A stretch of DNA of 64,000 nt from CAZBSE01 sp964610385. Lineage in GTDB: Bacteria > Actinomycetota > Humimicrobiia > Humimicrobiales > Humimicrobiaceae. Made by a program: the position numbers and the translations under genes. This document shows positions 51,199-59,708 of the stretch, piece after piece (positions within the stretch are counted from its first letter, which is position 1; every line of letters begins with the position of its first letter). The notes under the pieces are model-generated. The model ran no database searches, was not told where the DNA came from, and saw only the letters and a program-made list of their open reading frames with translations. The stretch covers positions 1-64,000 of the forward strand of contig CAZSXW010000008.1 in the NCBI GenBank assembly GCA_964610385.1, given 5' to 3'.

Positions 51199-51909
51199 AT
51201 GTCTGCTATGATCAAGATAGATATAATTACTATTTTTCCTGATATTTTTGAAAGCATTACTGCTTTTGGTGTAATAAAGGAAGCTTTTAAAAAAAATCTC
51301 TGTAAGCTCAATATATATAACCTTAGAGATTTTTCGGATTATAAACACAGCAGAGTGGACGACAGACCTTACGGCGGTGGAACAGGTATGGTGTTGATGC
51401 CCGAGCCGCTGGATAAGGCGGTCAATTTCATCAGGAACAAAAATAAAATAAAGAGCAGGGAAAAGCAAAAAACGGTACTGCTTACTCCCAGGGGCAGAAA
51501 GCTTGACCAGGCAGGTTTAAAATATCTTGCCGGTCTGGAAAATATAATACTGATATGCGGAAGATATGAAGGTGTAGATCAAAGGGTGATAGAATCCCTG
51601 GTTGATCTGGAACTTTCAATAGGTGATTATGTCCTGACGGGCGGTGAGGTGCCGGCCATGGTCATAATAGATGGTGTGGTAAGATTACTGCCGGGGGTTG
51701 TAGGAAAAGAAGAGTCTTTAAAAACAGAGTCTTTTGAAAACAACCTGCTTGATTATCCCCAATATACAAGGCCTGAAAATTTTAATGGTATGCACGTTCC
51801 CGGTGTTCTTTTAAGCGGAGACCATAAGAAAATCGGCAAATGGAGAGAAAAAAAGTCGCTTGAAACTACCAGAACAAAGAGGCCTGATTTATTTGACAAA
51901 GACTGTTAA
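51199..51909 (+). CDS. trmD: tRNA (guanine37-N1)-methyltransferase TrmD
   Basis: Methylates G37 of tRNAs to prevent frameshifting. 236 residues. The knotted SAM site shows as LICGRYEGVDQRVIE and LSIGDYVLTGGEVPAMVIIDGVVRLLPGVVG. HSRVDDRPYGGGTGMVLMPEPL is the earlier SAM-side loop. An ATG at 51208 is an alternative start; neither has a clear SD. Confidence 0.95.
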   Translation: MSAMIKIDIITIFPDIFESITAFGVIKEAFKKNLCKLNIYNLRDFSDYKHSRVDDRPYGGGTGMVLMPEPLDKAVNFIRNKNKIKSREKQKTVLLTPRGRKLDQAGLKYLAGLENIILICGRYEGVDQRVIESLVDLELSIGDYVLTGGEVPAMVIIDGVVRLLPGVVGKEESLKTESFENNLLDYPQYTRPENFNGMHVPGVLLSGDHKKIGKWREKKSLETTRTKRPDLFDKDC

Positions 51910-51965
51910 ATTCATTATATTTGTTTGGTCTCATTAGATTGGAAACGATATAGACTGGGTACAAG

Positions 51966-52307
51966 ATGAAAAAGTTGGATAAAATAGAGAGCAAATATTT
52001 AAAGACTGATATCCCTGAATTCAATCCCGGGGACAAGGTCAGGGTAAAAATAAAGATCAGTGAAGAAAATAAAGACAGGATTCAGATATTTGAGGGGATC
52101 GTTATAAAGATAAAAGGTTCAGGTATCAATAAAACATTTACAGTCAGAAAGATCTCTTTTAATAATGTAGGAGTCGAAAGAACTTTTCTTTTAAATTCAC
52201 CTGTGATTCAATCCATCGAGCGTGTAAATGAGGGTATAGTTAAAAAAGCCAAGCTGTATTATCTGAGAGATAAAGTAGGCAAGAAATCAAAGGTTAAGTT
52301 TAAATAA
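51966..52307 (+). CDS. rplS: Ribosomal protein L19
   Basis: 113-residue L19: DIPEFNPGDKVRVKIKI, RIQIFEGIVIKIKGSGINKTFTVRKIS, GVERTFLLNSPVIQSIE, AKLYYLRDKVGKKSKVK. Complete and canonical; end of the trmD block. Confidence 0.96.
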   Translation: MKKLDKIESKYLKTDIPEFNPGDKVRVKIKISEENKDRIQIFEGIVIKIKGSGINKTFTVRKISFNNVGVERTFLLNSPVIQSIERVNEGIVKKAKLYYLRDKVGKKSKVKFK

Positions 52308-52336
52308 AAATTAACGTATATGACTTTTCTATATTA

Positions 52337-52882
52337 ATGCCGCTCCCAAAAAAACAGGATAAAACTAAAAAGCAAATCATTCTAAAAGAAATCCTGATAT
52401 ATACCATTGTAGTACTGGCAGCAGTTGTTTGTGCCACTCTGATAAGAATTTTCATGTTCGAACCCTTCATCGTACCCTCTCCCTCGATGGAACCTACATT
52501 AAGAGTAGGGGATAAAGTAATAATAAATAAGATAGCCTACAGGGTCGGCCATATTGAGAGAGGTGACATCGTGGCCTTTCATTCTCCTATAGAAGAAAAG
52601 GATCTGGTCAAGAGGGCGGTGGCTATTGAGGGAGATGAAATCACACTGACCAGTGAAGGTGAAATATATATAAACGGTGAAAAGATCACCGAAAGTTATG
52701 TACCAACAGATCAGGTTTTATCTTATATCAACCAGACCGTGACTTTAGGAGAGGATGAAGTATTTGTGATGGGAGATAATAGAAACAACAGTTTCGACAG
52801 CAGGTATTTTGGAGCTATTTCGGAAAAGGATATTTTTGGTGAATTTCTGATAATATATTGGCCCCCTTCAAGGTGGTTTTAA
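52337..52882 (+). CDS. lepB: Signal peptidase I
   Basis: Cleaves signal peptides outside the membrane. 181 residues with one N-terminal transmembrane helix (about 18-40). Catalytic Ser50 lies in VPSPSMEPTL and Lys92 in LVKRAVAIEGDEI; GDNRNNSFDSRYFGAI is the conserved Box E. Would process exported proteins such as RsgI-class sensors; lipoproteins use a different enzyme. Typical position before rnhB. Confidence 0.94.
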   Translation: MPLPKKQDKTKKQIILKEILIYTIVVLAAVVCATLIRIFMFEPFIVPSPSMEPTLRVGDKVIINKIAYRVGHIERGDIVAFHSPIEEKDLVKRAVAIEGDEITLTSEGEIYINGEKITESYVPTDQVLSYINQTVTLGEDEVFVMGDNRNNSFDSRYFGAISEKDIFGEFLIIYWPPSRWF

Positions 52883-52888
52883 ATATTT

Positions 52889-53512
52889 ATGGAATTAAAA
52901 GAAGTAAGAAGACTTATAAATCTGTGCAGATATGAAGATGATCTATATATCACAGGCTACAGGAGAATAGCGGGAGTAGATGAAGTGGGACGTGGTTCAC
53001 TGGCGGGCCCTCTGGTAGCTGCAGCCGTTATTCTGGACAGAAGAAAATTAATAATTGAAAATATAGATGATTCCAAAAAGATCGCTGCGGAGAGAAGAAA
53101 ATATATTTTTAAAAAAATAATCAAAAGCTGTCTGTGCTGGTCCGTAGCCAAGATATCTCCCGGCGAGATAGATAGACTTTCCATGGCCAGGGCTAATATC
53201 ATCGCATTTAAAAGAGCGGTACGCGGTTTGAGAAAAAAGCCGGATATTATACTGGCGGATTTTATTGGTGAGGATCTGGGTGACAAGTTTTTACCCATAG
53301 TAAAAGGTGATCAAATCAGTATTTCAATTGCCGCGGCTTCAATAATAGCTAAAGTGATAAGGGATCAATTAATGTTAAAGTTATCAAAGCTTTATCCCGA
53401 GTATGGGTTTGAGCATAATAAGGGTTACGGTACTACCCAACATTTAAAAGCCCTCCAGAAGTTTGGTCCTACTATTATTCACAGGTCTTCTTTTAGAGGT
53501 GTCTTAAATTAA
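52889..53512 (+). CDS. rnhB: Ribonuclease HII
   Basis: Removes RNA from RNA-DNA hybrids and single ribonucleotides. 207 residues. Active-site start AGVDEVGRGSLAGPLVAAAVIL (Asp31, Glu32), then the third Asp in DIILADFIGED, and SIAAASIIAKVIRDQLM. GFEHNKGYGTTQHLKAL is conserved. The final codons overlap the start of yraN. Confidence 0.94.
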   Translation: MELKEVRRLINLCRYEDDLYITGYRRIAGVDEVGRGSLAGPLVAAAVILDRRKLIIENIDDSKKIAAERRKYIFKKIIKSCLCWSVAKISPGEIDRLSMARANIIAFKRAVRGLRKKPDIILADFIGEDLGDKFLPIVKGDQISISIAAASIIAKVIRDQLMLKLSKLYPEYGFEHNKGYGTTQHLKALQKFGPTIIHRSSFRGVLN

Positions 53513-53885
53513 CAGTCCAAGTAAAAAAGATACAGGAAAGATAGGAGAATTAACCGCTCTGAAATACCTTAAAAATAAAGGGTATCTTATCCTGCACCAA
53601 AATTATAGAAATATATACGGCGAGATAGATCTTATAGCCAGAAAGGACGGTTATATTGTTTTTATAGAAGTGAAGACAAGGACTAATTTAACCTACGGGG
53701 ACCCTCTGGAATCTATCGATGCAGCTAAAATTAAAAGGATAAGAAGAGTTGCCGATCTTTATACAGCAGGTGATAAGACTTCGGGACAGGATATCAGATT
53801 TGATGTTATTGCGGTAATAACAGACAGAGATCTGGCTGAAAATAATAGTCTTATAAAAGTAGAGCATATAAAAGATGCTTTCTAA
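53508..53885 (+). CDS. yraN: YraN-family endonuclease-like protein, ATT start
   Basis: A 125-residue UPF0102/YraN protein, a restriction-endonuclease-like fold next to rnhB and comM in most bacteria. The N-terminal core TGKIGELTALKYLKNKGYLILHQNYR and GEIDLIARKDGYIVFIEVKTR are encoded from just after rnhB. No ATG, GTG or TTG occurs in frame before this core, and an in-frame TAA ends at 53507. The next codon is ATT (53508), with AGAGGTG about 6 nt upstream. It is therefore the likely start. Starting at GTG 53670 would delete the conserved E-x-D-x-ExK residues, so that choice is wrong. Confidence 0.88.
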   Translation: MNSPSKKDTGKIGELTALKYLKNKGYLILHQNYRNIYGEIDLIARKDGYIVFIEVKTRTNLTYGDPLESIDAAKIKRIRRVADLYTAGDKTSGQDIRFDVIAVITDRDLAENNSLIKVEHIKDAF

Positions 53886-53910
53886 GAATTTTAATTCATT
53901 AATAGTTTTA

Positions 53911-53939
53911 TTGACGCATTAAAATTTTATTAATATAAT
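53911..53939 (+). promoter_or_regulatory. Strong SigA-type promoter of the PAS/HD-GYP gene
   Basis: TTGACG at 53911-53916 and a perfect TATAAT at 53934-53939 with a 17-nt spacer. Start of transcription near 53946, giving a leader of about 55 nt that lacks an obvious Shine-Dalgarno. Confidence 0.75.
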
Positions 53940-54001
53940 GTTTAATAAAAGTATATTTATATTACTTTATTAAAAGTATTAAAATATTAGTTTTAATTAT
54001 T

Positions 54002-56125
54002 ATGTTAAAAGAAAAATCTCTTAAAAATAGTACAGATGAGAAAACATTCAAAGAATTGTTTGAACATATAAGCAGCGGCGTGGCCATATATGAAGTCAAA
54101 GGTGACGGCGATGATTTTATATTCAAAGATATCAATAAGGCTGGAGAGAAAATTGATGAAGTCAAAAAAAAGGATATTATAGGAAAAAGTGTTTTAAAGC
54201 TATTTCCGGAAATAAAAAACTTTGGAGTTCTTGACGTCTTCAAAAGGGTGTATAAAACCGGTAAACCAGAAGAGCACCCTATAGCTTTTTACAGTGATAA
54301 TAGAATTTCAGGTTGGAGGCGTAATTATGTCTACAAGCTGCCTACCGGCGAATTAGTGTCTGTATTTGATGATAGAACAAGACAGAAGGAGACGGAAGAA
54401 TTACTGAAAATAAGTGAAGAGTTCGGTTCCAGTCTTATGAGGAATTCTCCCACTCCCATCATGGTTTTGAATGCGGATTATTCTATGAGGTATATGAATC
54501 CTGCCCTTGAAAAGCTAACTGGCTATAAATTAGATGATATAATTGGTAAAAAGCCTCCTTACCCCTGGTGGGAAAAAGAGATGTATAAGGAAAGTGATAG
54601 ATTTATCAAAGAAATATCTGAAAAGAAGGTCAGGTACGATGCCATGCCGATTATTACTAAAAGTGGAAAAACTGTGTATTTAGATATTACAACGACGCCT
54701 GTTAAAGACGAAGAGAAATTAAAGTATATAATTGGAACCGGTACAGACGTAACTGAAAGAAGAGAAGCAGTCAATATTATAGAATCCGAAAGGAATAAAT
54801 TTAAGTCTTTGATAGAAGGGCTGGCAAATACTGAAATCGGCATAGACATAGTAGGACTTGATTATAAGATTTATTACCAGAACAGTGTTTTAGAAAAGAG
54901 ATTCGGAAGCATGCCCGGTAAATTATGCTATCAAATATATATGGACAGGGATAAGCCCTGCAGCGATTGCAATATAAAAAATGCAGTAAGAGAGAAGAAA
55001 GTCTATGAGACAGAATTACAGGGTGGAGATAACAGATACTATAAAATACTTTCTGCCCCATTCCCGAACCCTGATGGTACTATTGATAAGGTAATTGAAG
55101 TAGTGAGTGATGAAACTGAAAGAAGGGAAACAGAAGCAGCTATAATAAAAAAAGAAGAAGACCTCAGAGAAGCTCAGAGGATTGCTCATATAGGATCTTT
55201 TAACCTGGATCTGCAGAATAATAAGGTAACCATGTCAGATGAAGTCTTTAAAATCTTAAAGATGGATCCTAAAAAATTTGATGGAAATTTCGATGTTATA
55301 GTGGATTTATTTCATCCGGATGATAAAGAATTTGCACTTGCAGCACTTGATAATGCAATAAAAAATAAAACTTTTTTAGATATTGAGCATAGGGCTATAC
55401 TTAGCGATAAAAGCGAGATCTTTATTGATGTAAAGGCAAAGCCTTTTTATGACAGTTCTCATAAACCTCAGAAATTAATAGGGACCTTAATGGATATAAC
55501 CCAGCGTAAAAAAGCAGAGATCAAGTTACTTAAGAGTGAGGAAACACTTAAAAAGACTCTTAATGGTGCCATAAATACGCTGGCGGCAATAGTAGAGACA
55601 AAAGATCCTTATACTTACGGTCATCAGCAAAGAGTCTGCAAACTAGCAACGGTCATAGCAGAGGATCTTGGTATGGATGAGAAAAAAGTAGAAGCTATAA
55701 GGATTGCGTCATTGATACATGACATAGGAAAAGTGAACATACCGGCCTCGATTCTGTCCAAACCTGGTAAATTGACTGATATTGAATTTGATATGATAAA
55801 AACCCATCCCCAGCTAAGCTACAATATGTTAAAGAGAATTGAATTTCCTCTTCCTATTGTAGACATAATACTACAGCATCATGAAAAGATAGATGGTTCT
55901 GGTTATCCCAGAGGCTTAAAAGGAAAAGATATAATGATAGAAGCAAAGATATTGACTGTAGCCGATGTGGTAGAGGCTATGTCTTCTCACAGGCCTTACC
56001 GCCCTGCTCTGGGATTGGATGTGGCAATAGACGAGATTAGAAAAAATAAAGGTAAACTTTATGACCCCGATGTAGCTGATAGTTGTATTAGAATCGTTAC
56101 TAAAAAGAAATTCAAATTTGATTGA
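54002..56125 (+). CDS. Multi-PAS HD-GYP protein, putative cyclic-di-GMP phosphodiesterase
   Basis: A 707-residue cytoplasmic signalling protein without membrane segments. About four PAS domains are visible: near 15-115, 137-250 (DYSMRYMNPALEKLTGYKLDDIIGKKP), 260-375 (with a cysteine-rich loop, KLCYQIYMDRDKPCSDCNI, suggesting metal or redox sensing) and 395-510 (HPDDKEFALAAL). The HD-GYP output (515-700) has HDIGK at 573-577 and HHEKIDGSGYPRGL from 626, the full motif needed to hydrolyse cyclic di-GMP. A strong promoter drives it alone between yraN and a small ORF. Confidence 0.88.
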   Translation: MLKEKSLKNSTDEKTFKELFEHISSGVAIYEVKGDGDDFIFKDINKAGEKIDEVKKKDIIGKSVLKLFPEIKNFGVLDVFKRVYKTGKPEEHPIAFYSDNRISGWRRNYVYKLPTGELVSVFDDRTRQKETEELLKISEEFGSSLMRNSPTPIMVLNADYSMRYMNPALEKLTGYKLDDIIGKKPPYPWWEKEMYKESDRFIKEISEKKVRYDAMPIITKSGKTVYLDITTTPVKDEEKLKYIIGTGTDVTERREAVNIIESERNKFKSLIEGLANTEIGIDIVGLDYKIYYQNSVLEKRFGSMPGKLCYQIYMDRDKPCSDCNIKNAVREKKVYETELQGGDNRYYKILSAPFPNPDGTIDKVIEVVSDETERRETEAAIIKKEEDLREAQRIAHIGSFNLDLQNNKVTMSDEVFKILKMDPKKFDGNFDVIVDLFHPDDKEFALAALDNAIKNKTFLDIEHRAILSDKSEIFIDVKAKPFYDSSHKPQKLIGTLMDITQRKKAEIKLLKSEETLKKTLNGAINTLAAIVETKDPYTYGHQQRVCKLATVIAEDLGMDEKKVEAIRIASLIHDIGKVNIPASILSKPGKLTDIEFDMIKTHPQLSYNMLKRIEFPLPIVDIILQHHEKIDGSGYPRGLKGKDIMIEAKILTVADVVEAMSSHRPYRPALGLDVAIDEIRKNKGKLYDPDVADSCIRIVTKKKFKFD

Positions 56126-56217
56126 TACCTGAGTAGAAATCTTACTGGTCTTATTTACTCAATCATTGTCGTTAGACTATAATTATAGTGTCCGATTGAT
56201 TTAAGAAAGAGGATGCA

Positions 56218-56445
56218 ATGTCTTATTCACATTTAACTGATGAAGAATTAAGACGCCGTATTAAAGAACTTGAAGCAAAAGGCTATCGTGGAGCAACTAA
56301 TCCTGAACTGCACGCTCTTAATTGTGAACAGACAAATCGATTATCTAATAGTGAACTACTGGCACTTATTCGTTCCAGAGCTGCTGCGGGAAAACCTATT
56401 GCCAAACTTGCTGCAGCTGCAAGGAAAAGAGGCCTTTCCTTTTAA
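56218..56445 (+). CDS. Small protein with two internal repeats
   Basis: 75 residues, no recognised family. It consists of two similar halves: HLTDEELRRRIKELEAKGYRG and RLSNSELLALIRSRAAAGKP, each a helix-forming LxxxELxxxIxxxxAxG unit. AGAGG lies a few bases before the ATG, and a TATAAT occurs at about 56178, so expression is plausible. It could be a small RNA- or protein-binding helical-repeat protein. The frame is GC-richer than its surroundings. Confidence 0.5.
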   Translation: MSYSHLTDEELRRRIKELEAKGYRGATNPELHALNCEQTNRLSNSELLALIRSRAAAGKPIAKLAAAARKRGLSF

Positions 56446-56509
56446 TTATTAATTAACATAATCTTTATTTTAATTCTAAAACCTTTCTATTCCTTATTTA
56501 CATACGTAA

Positions 56510-56538
56510 TTGACTATATGTGCATAAGCATATATAAT
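56510..56538 (+). promoter_or_regulatory. Consensus promoter of comM (leaderless)
   Basis: TTGACT at 56510-56515 and a perfect TATAAT at 56533-56538 with a 17-nt spacer. The comM ATG is at 56545, 7 nt after the -10 box, exactly where transcription should begin, and no Shine-Dalgarno fits between. The message is therefore probably leaderless. Confidence 0.75.
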
Positions 56539-56544
56539 TAGTTT

Positions 56545-58086
56545 ATGTTCTTCAAACTGGACAGCTTTACTTTGATGGGTATAAATGCCATAAAAGTATC
56601 GGTAGAAATACATATATCAAGAGGCCTGCCTGATTTTATTATTGTTGGCCTGCCGGGTAAAGCAGTAAACGAGTCAAGGCAGAGGGTAAGATCTGCTATT
56701 ATTAACAGCGGGTTTGATTTTCCGGTTAAAAAGATCATCATAAACCTATCGCCGGCAGATATAAAAAAGGACGGCTCCTTTTATGATCTGCCTATTGCAC
56801 TTGCTATTCTTGCCGTAAGCGGCCAGATCGGATGCAGTTTTTTTAAAGACTGTTGTTTTATAGGGGAGCTCTCACTTGACGGAAACATAAATCCTGTAAA
56901 GGGTCTTATATCAATGGCAGAAGAAGCAAGGGTAATAGGCAAAAAATTTTTTTTTGTGCCTTTCAGGATCGCCAGGCAGGCCTCATTTATTCCGGGAATA
57001 GGTATTGTAGCGTGTAAAAACCTGACTGAAACCGCAGGAGCACTCTCTGATGAAAAACAAATAATAAAGTTCCAATATAAAAACAAACACGTTTATCATG
57101 AATCCGGCACTGGCGGTCCGGATTTTAAAGATGTGAAGGGTCAGCTTAAAGCAAAAAGGGCACTAGAGATAGCGGTAAGCGGCAGGCACAACATAATGTT
57201 GATAGGGCCCCCGGGAAGCGGTAAGACCATGCTGGCTCAGAGGGCCGTCTCTATAATGCCGGTTCTGAATTTGGAAGAGTGTATAGAGGTCACCAAGATT
57301 TACAGTCTATATGAAAAATATGTTGACCGTTTGATATGGCAGAGGCCGTTTCGAAACCCACATCATACCGTAAGCAGAGTGGGGCTGGTAGGGGGAGGCA
57401 TAAATCCCAGACCGGGCGAGATAAGTCTGGCTCATAAAGGGGTTCTTTTTTTAGATGAGTTTTCACAGTTTTCCAAAAATCTTATCGAGGACTTAAGGCA
57501 GCCGCTTGAAAACAAAAGGGTAGTCATAACCAGAAACCATATGTCTTACAGCTTTCCCTGTAATTTTATGCTGATTGCAGCTGTAAATCCCTGTTACTGC
57601 GGATATTTTGGGGATGAATCGGGTAAGTGTGTATGCAGTCTGAGGGAGGTAAAAAAATTCTGGAAGAAAATGTCGGGTCCGGTGATGGACAGGATAGATA
57701 TGAGAGTAACAGTATCGAGGCTGCCGGAAGGCGATTTTATAAAGCCGGAATGTACTGAAAATTCCAATGAGATAAGAAAAAGGGTCAAAAGAAGTATGGA
57801 TATACAGGCAGAGAGATTTAAAGGTAAAGATATATACTACAATTCGGAGATAAAAATAGATATGGTAAATAAGTGGGTGAAAGATAGCGAGAAAATAAGA
57901 GAGTTAATATTCACCATCTCAAAAAAATATAAATTGACTGCCAGGGGGACTATCAGTATCTTAAAAGTATCCAGAACTATAGCAGATCTGGAAGAGAGTA
58001 AATCTATCGAAGAAAATCATATTGCTGAGGCTGTACATTACCGTATCGGTTCCAGCTTCAATCCGGAGAGGATAATCGGCGTATGA
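56545..58086 (+). CDS. comM: ComM/YifB-type Mg-chelatase-like AAA+ ATPase
   Basis: 513-residue AAA+ protein of the ComM family, a hexameric helicase that aids branch migration during natural transformation. N-terminal Lon-like domain MFFKLDSFTLMGINAIKVSVEIHISRGLPDFIIVGLPGKA; Walker A GPPGSGKT at 221-228; FRNPHHTVSRVGLVGGG and LFLDEF for Walker B. A cysteine cluster (NPCYCGYFGDESGKCVCS) is also typical. Followed by dprA with a 4-nt overlap, giving a competence pair. Confidence 0.94.
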   Translation: MFFKLDSFTLMGINAIKVSVEIHISRGLPDFIIVGLPGKAVNESRQRVRSAIINSGFDFPVKKIIINLSPADIKKDGSFYDLPIALAILAVSGQIGCSFFKDCCFIGELSLDGNINPVKGLISMAEEARVIGKKFFFVPFRIARQASFIPGIGIVACKNLTETAGALSDEKQIIKFQYKNKHVYHESGTGGPDFKDVKGQLKAKRALEIAVSGRHNIMLIGPPGSGKTMLAQRAVSIMPVLNLEECIEVTKIYSLYEKYVDRLIWQRPFRNPHHTVSRVGLVGGGINPRPGEISLAHKGVLFLDEFSQFSKNLIEDLRQPLENKRVVITRNHMSYSFPCNFMLIAAVNPCYCGYFGDESGKCVCSLREVKKFWKKMSGPVMDRIDMRVTVSRLPEGDFIKPECTENSNEIRKRVKRSMDIQAERFKGKDIYYNSEIKIDMVNKWVKDSEKIRELIFTISKKYKLTARGTISILKVSRTIADLEESKSIEENHIAEAVHYRIGSSFNPERIIGV

Positions 58087-59210
58087 AAAATAAAAACAGC
58101 GCTGAGATACTATACCTGCTGCTTGAAAAAAGAGTAAAGCCTGCAAGACTTATAGAGATTTACCGGAAAAATTCCGGTAATATAAAAAAAACTTTGGATT
58201 ATTTTTATCGATATAGCCAATTAAAGATTGGAGGAAAGGGAGCAAGAAATTTTTTACCCGGGCCGGACGGAGACCTTTATAAGAAAACATTGGATTTTAT
58301 TTTAAAAAATAAGATAGGTGTGCTTGATATCGGCCAGGAAAGTTACCCGGATATATTAAGACATATATACTGTCCTCCCCCTGTGCTTTTTTATAAGGGC
58401 GGTAAAATAAAAAGCGCAGGTTTTTGTGTGGCTGTTGTAGGAAGTAGGAAGTGCAGTGCTTACGGCAGGGAGGCAGCGGAGTATATCGGCCGGAATTTAT
58501 CCGGGATAGGAATAACGGTTATAAGCGGGCTTGCTGTAGGGATCGACGCCTGTGCACAAAAGGCAGCATTGAAAGAAAAGGGCGGGAGTATAGGTGTGCT
58601 GGGCTGTGGTATTGATGTAATATATCCTCCGGAAAATAGAGAACTTTATGAAACCATACCGGAAAACGGCAGTATTGTAACTGAGTTTTTTCCTAAAACT
58701 CCTCCACTTAAATCTAATTTTCCAGTAAGAAATAGAATAATAAGCGGACTCTGTCGTGGAGTAGTAGTCGTAGAGGCGGGAGAAAGGAGCGGCGCCATTA
58801 TAACAGGTGAAATGGCTTTGAAACAAAACCGGGAAGTGTTTGCAGTCCCTGGAAGTATTTTTAATCCTATGAGCAGGGGCTGTCATAATCTGATAAAAAG
58901 CGGTGCAAAATTAATAGCTGGTATTGATGATATACTGGAAGAATTTTCCGATTACCAGAGGCAGGCTCTAAATATATCCAACAGGAGTAGATGCGATAAA
59001 ATAAAAAAAGATGGAAACAGCGGCAGTAAAAAACTGACCTCGGACGAGTCCAGAGTCTATGAATTTATAGGATACAAACCTAAAAGCATAGAAGAAATAG
59101 TAAAGTACAGCGGGCTAAAGGTCAGCAGTGCTTTAAGGATTTTGACCTCATTGGAAATAAAACAACTTATCAAGGAAGACGGTTTTAATAAATACAGTAG
59201 ATTGTTTTAG
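58083..59210 (+). CDS. dprA: DNA processing protein DprA
   Basis: Loads RecA on incoming single-stranded DNA in transformation. 375 residues. N-terminal SAM-like segment, then the Rossmann core: VAVVGSRKCSAYGREAAEYI, VISGLAVGIDACAQKAAL, GVLGCGIDVIYPPENREL, SNFPVRNRIISGLCRGVVVVEAGERSGAIIT, VFAVPGSIFNPMSRGCHNLIKSGA. A C-terminal winged helix is present (ESRVYEFIGYKPKSIEEIVKYSGL). ATGA overlap with comM. Confidence 0.94.
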   Translation: MKNKNSAEILYLLLEKRVKPARLIEIYRKNSGNIKKTLDYFYRYSQLKIGGKGARNFLPGPDGDLYKKTLDFILKNKIGVLDIGQESYPDILRHIYCPPPVLFYKGGKIKSAGFCVAVVGSRKCSAYGREAAEYIGRNLSGIGITVISGLAVGIDACAQKAALKEKGGSIGVLGCGIDVIYPPENRELYETIPENGSIVTEFFPKTPPLKSNFPVRNRIISGLCRGVVVVEAGERSGAIITGEMALKQNREVFAVPGSIFNPMSRGCHNLIKSGAKLIAGIDDILEEFSDYQRQALNISNRSRCDKIKKDGNSGSKKLTSDESRVYEFIGYKPKSIEEIVKYSGLKVSSALRILTSLEIKQLIKEDGFNKYSRLF

Positions 59211-59283
59211 GTTTTGTAATTGAATAAAATCTTTATTAGAATAATAATAGATTTTTAATAAATCAGCAGCAGGGAGCAGGAAA

Positions 59284-59706
59284 ATGGCATTATTTAAAAA
59301 GAAGAAGGTCGGAAAGCCTAAAAACCCTCTTGGAAAAGCTTTATTTGATTATGATAACATACTCAGAAAGAATCTTAAGGGGATCATAAGTAGTGTAAAA
59401 TTAAAAAAAAGACTTAATCCTGGAAGGACAAAAAAGATTTTGGAATATGTTTACAGGGAATTTGATGATATAACAGTTGGAATATCCAAGGAGAATTTAA
59501 AAATCAATTACAGATCGGATAAAATAAGATATATAATCATTAATATGATAGACAGACTTAAGACTCTTTTTAAAAAAGTAGAAGAACAGGATTTTGACCA
59601 GTTAAAATTTAACGTTGATAAAGCTGCTTCCGAAATTGGTAATATTGAAAATATCAGAGAGATCCTGAAAAAAAAGATGAAGGAAATCGAAAGCGATTAT
59701 TTATAG
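59284..59706 (+). CDS. Hypothetical helical protein before xerC
   Basis: 140 residues, basic and helical, with no family that I recognise. Begins MALFKKKKVGKPKNPLGKALFDYDN; the rest is amphipathic helix (LKKRLNPGRTKKILEYVYREFDD, MIDRLKTLFKKVEEQDFDQL). No membrane helix or zinc site. Separated from dprA by 70 nt and from xerC by only 2 nt, so probably cotranscribed with the recombinase. Role unknown. Confidence 0.5.
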   Translation: MALFKKKKVGKPKNPLGKALFDYDNILRKNLKGIISSVKLKKRLNPGRTKKILEYVYREFDDITVGISKENLKINYRSDKIRYIIINMIDRLKTLFKKVEEQDFDQLKFNVDKAASEIGNIENIREILKKKMKEIESDYL

Positions 59707-59708
59707 GT

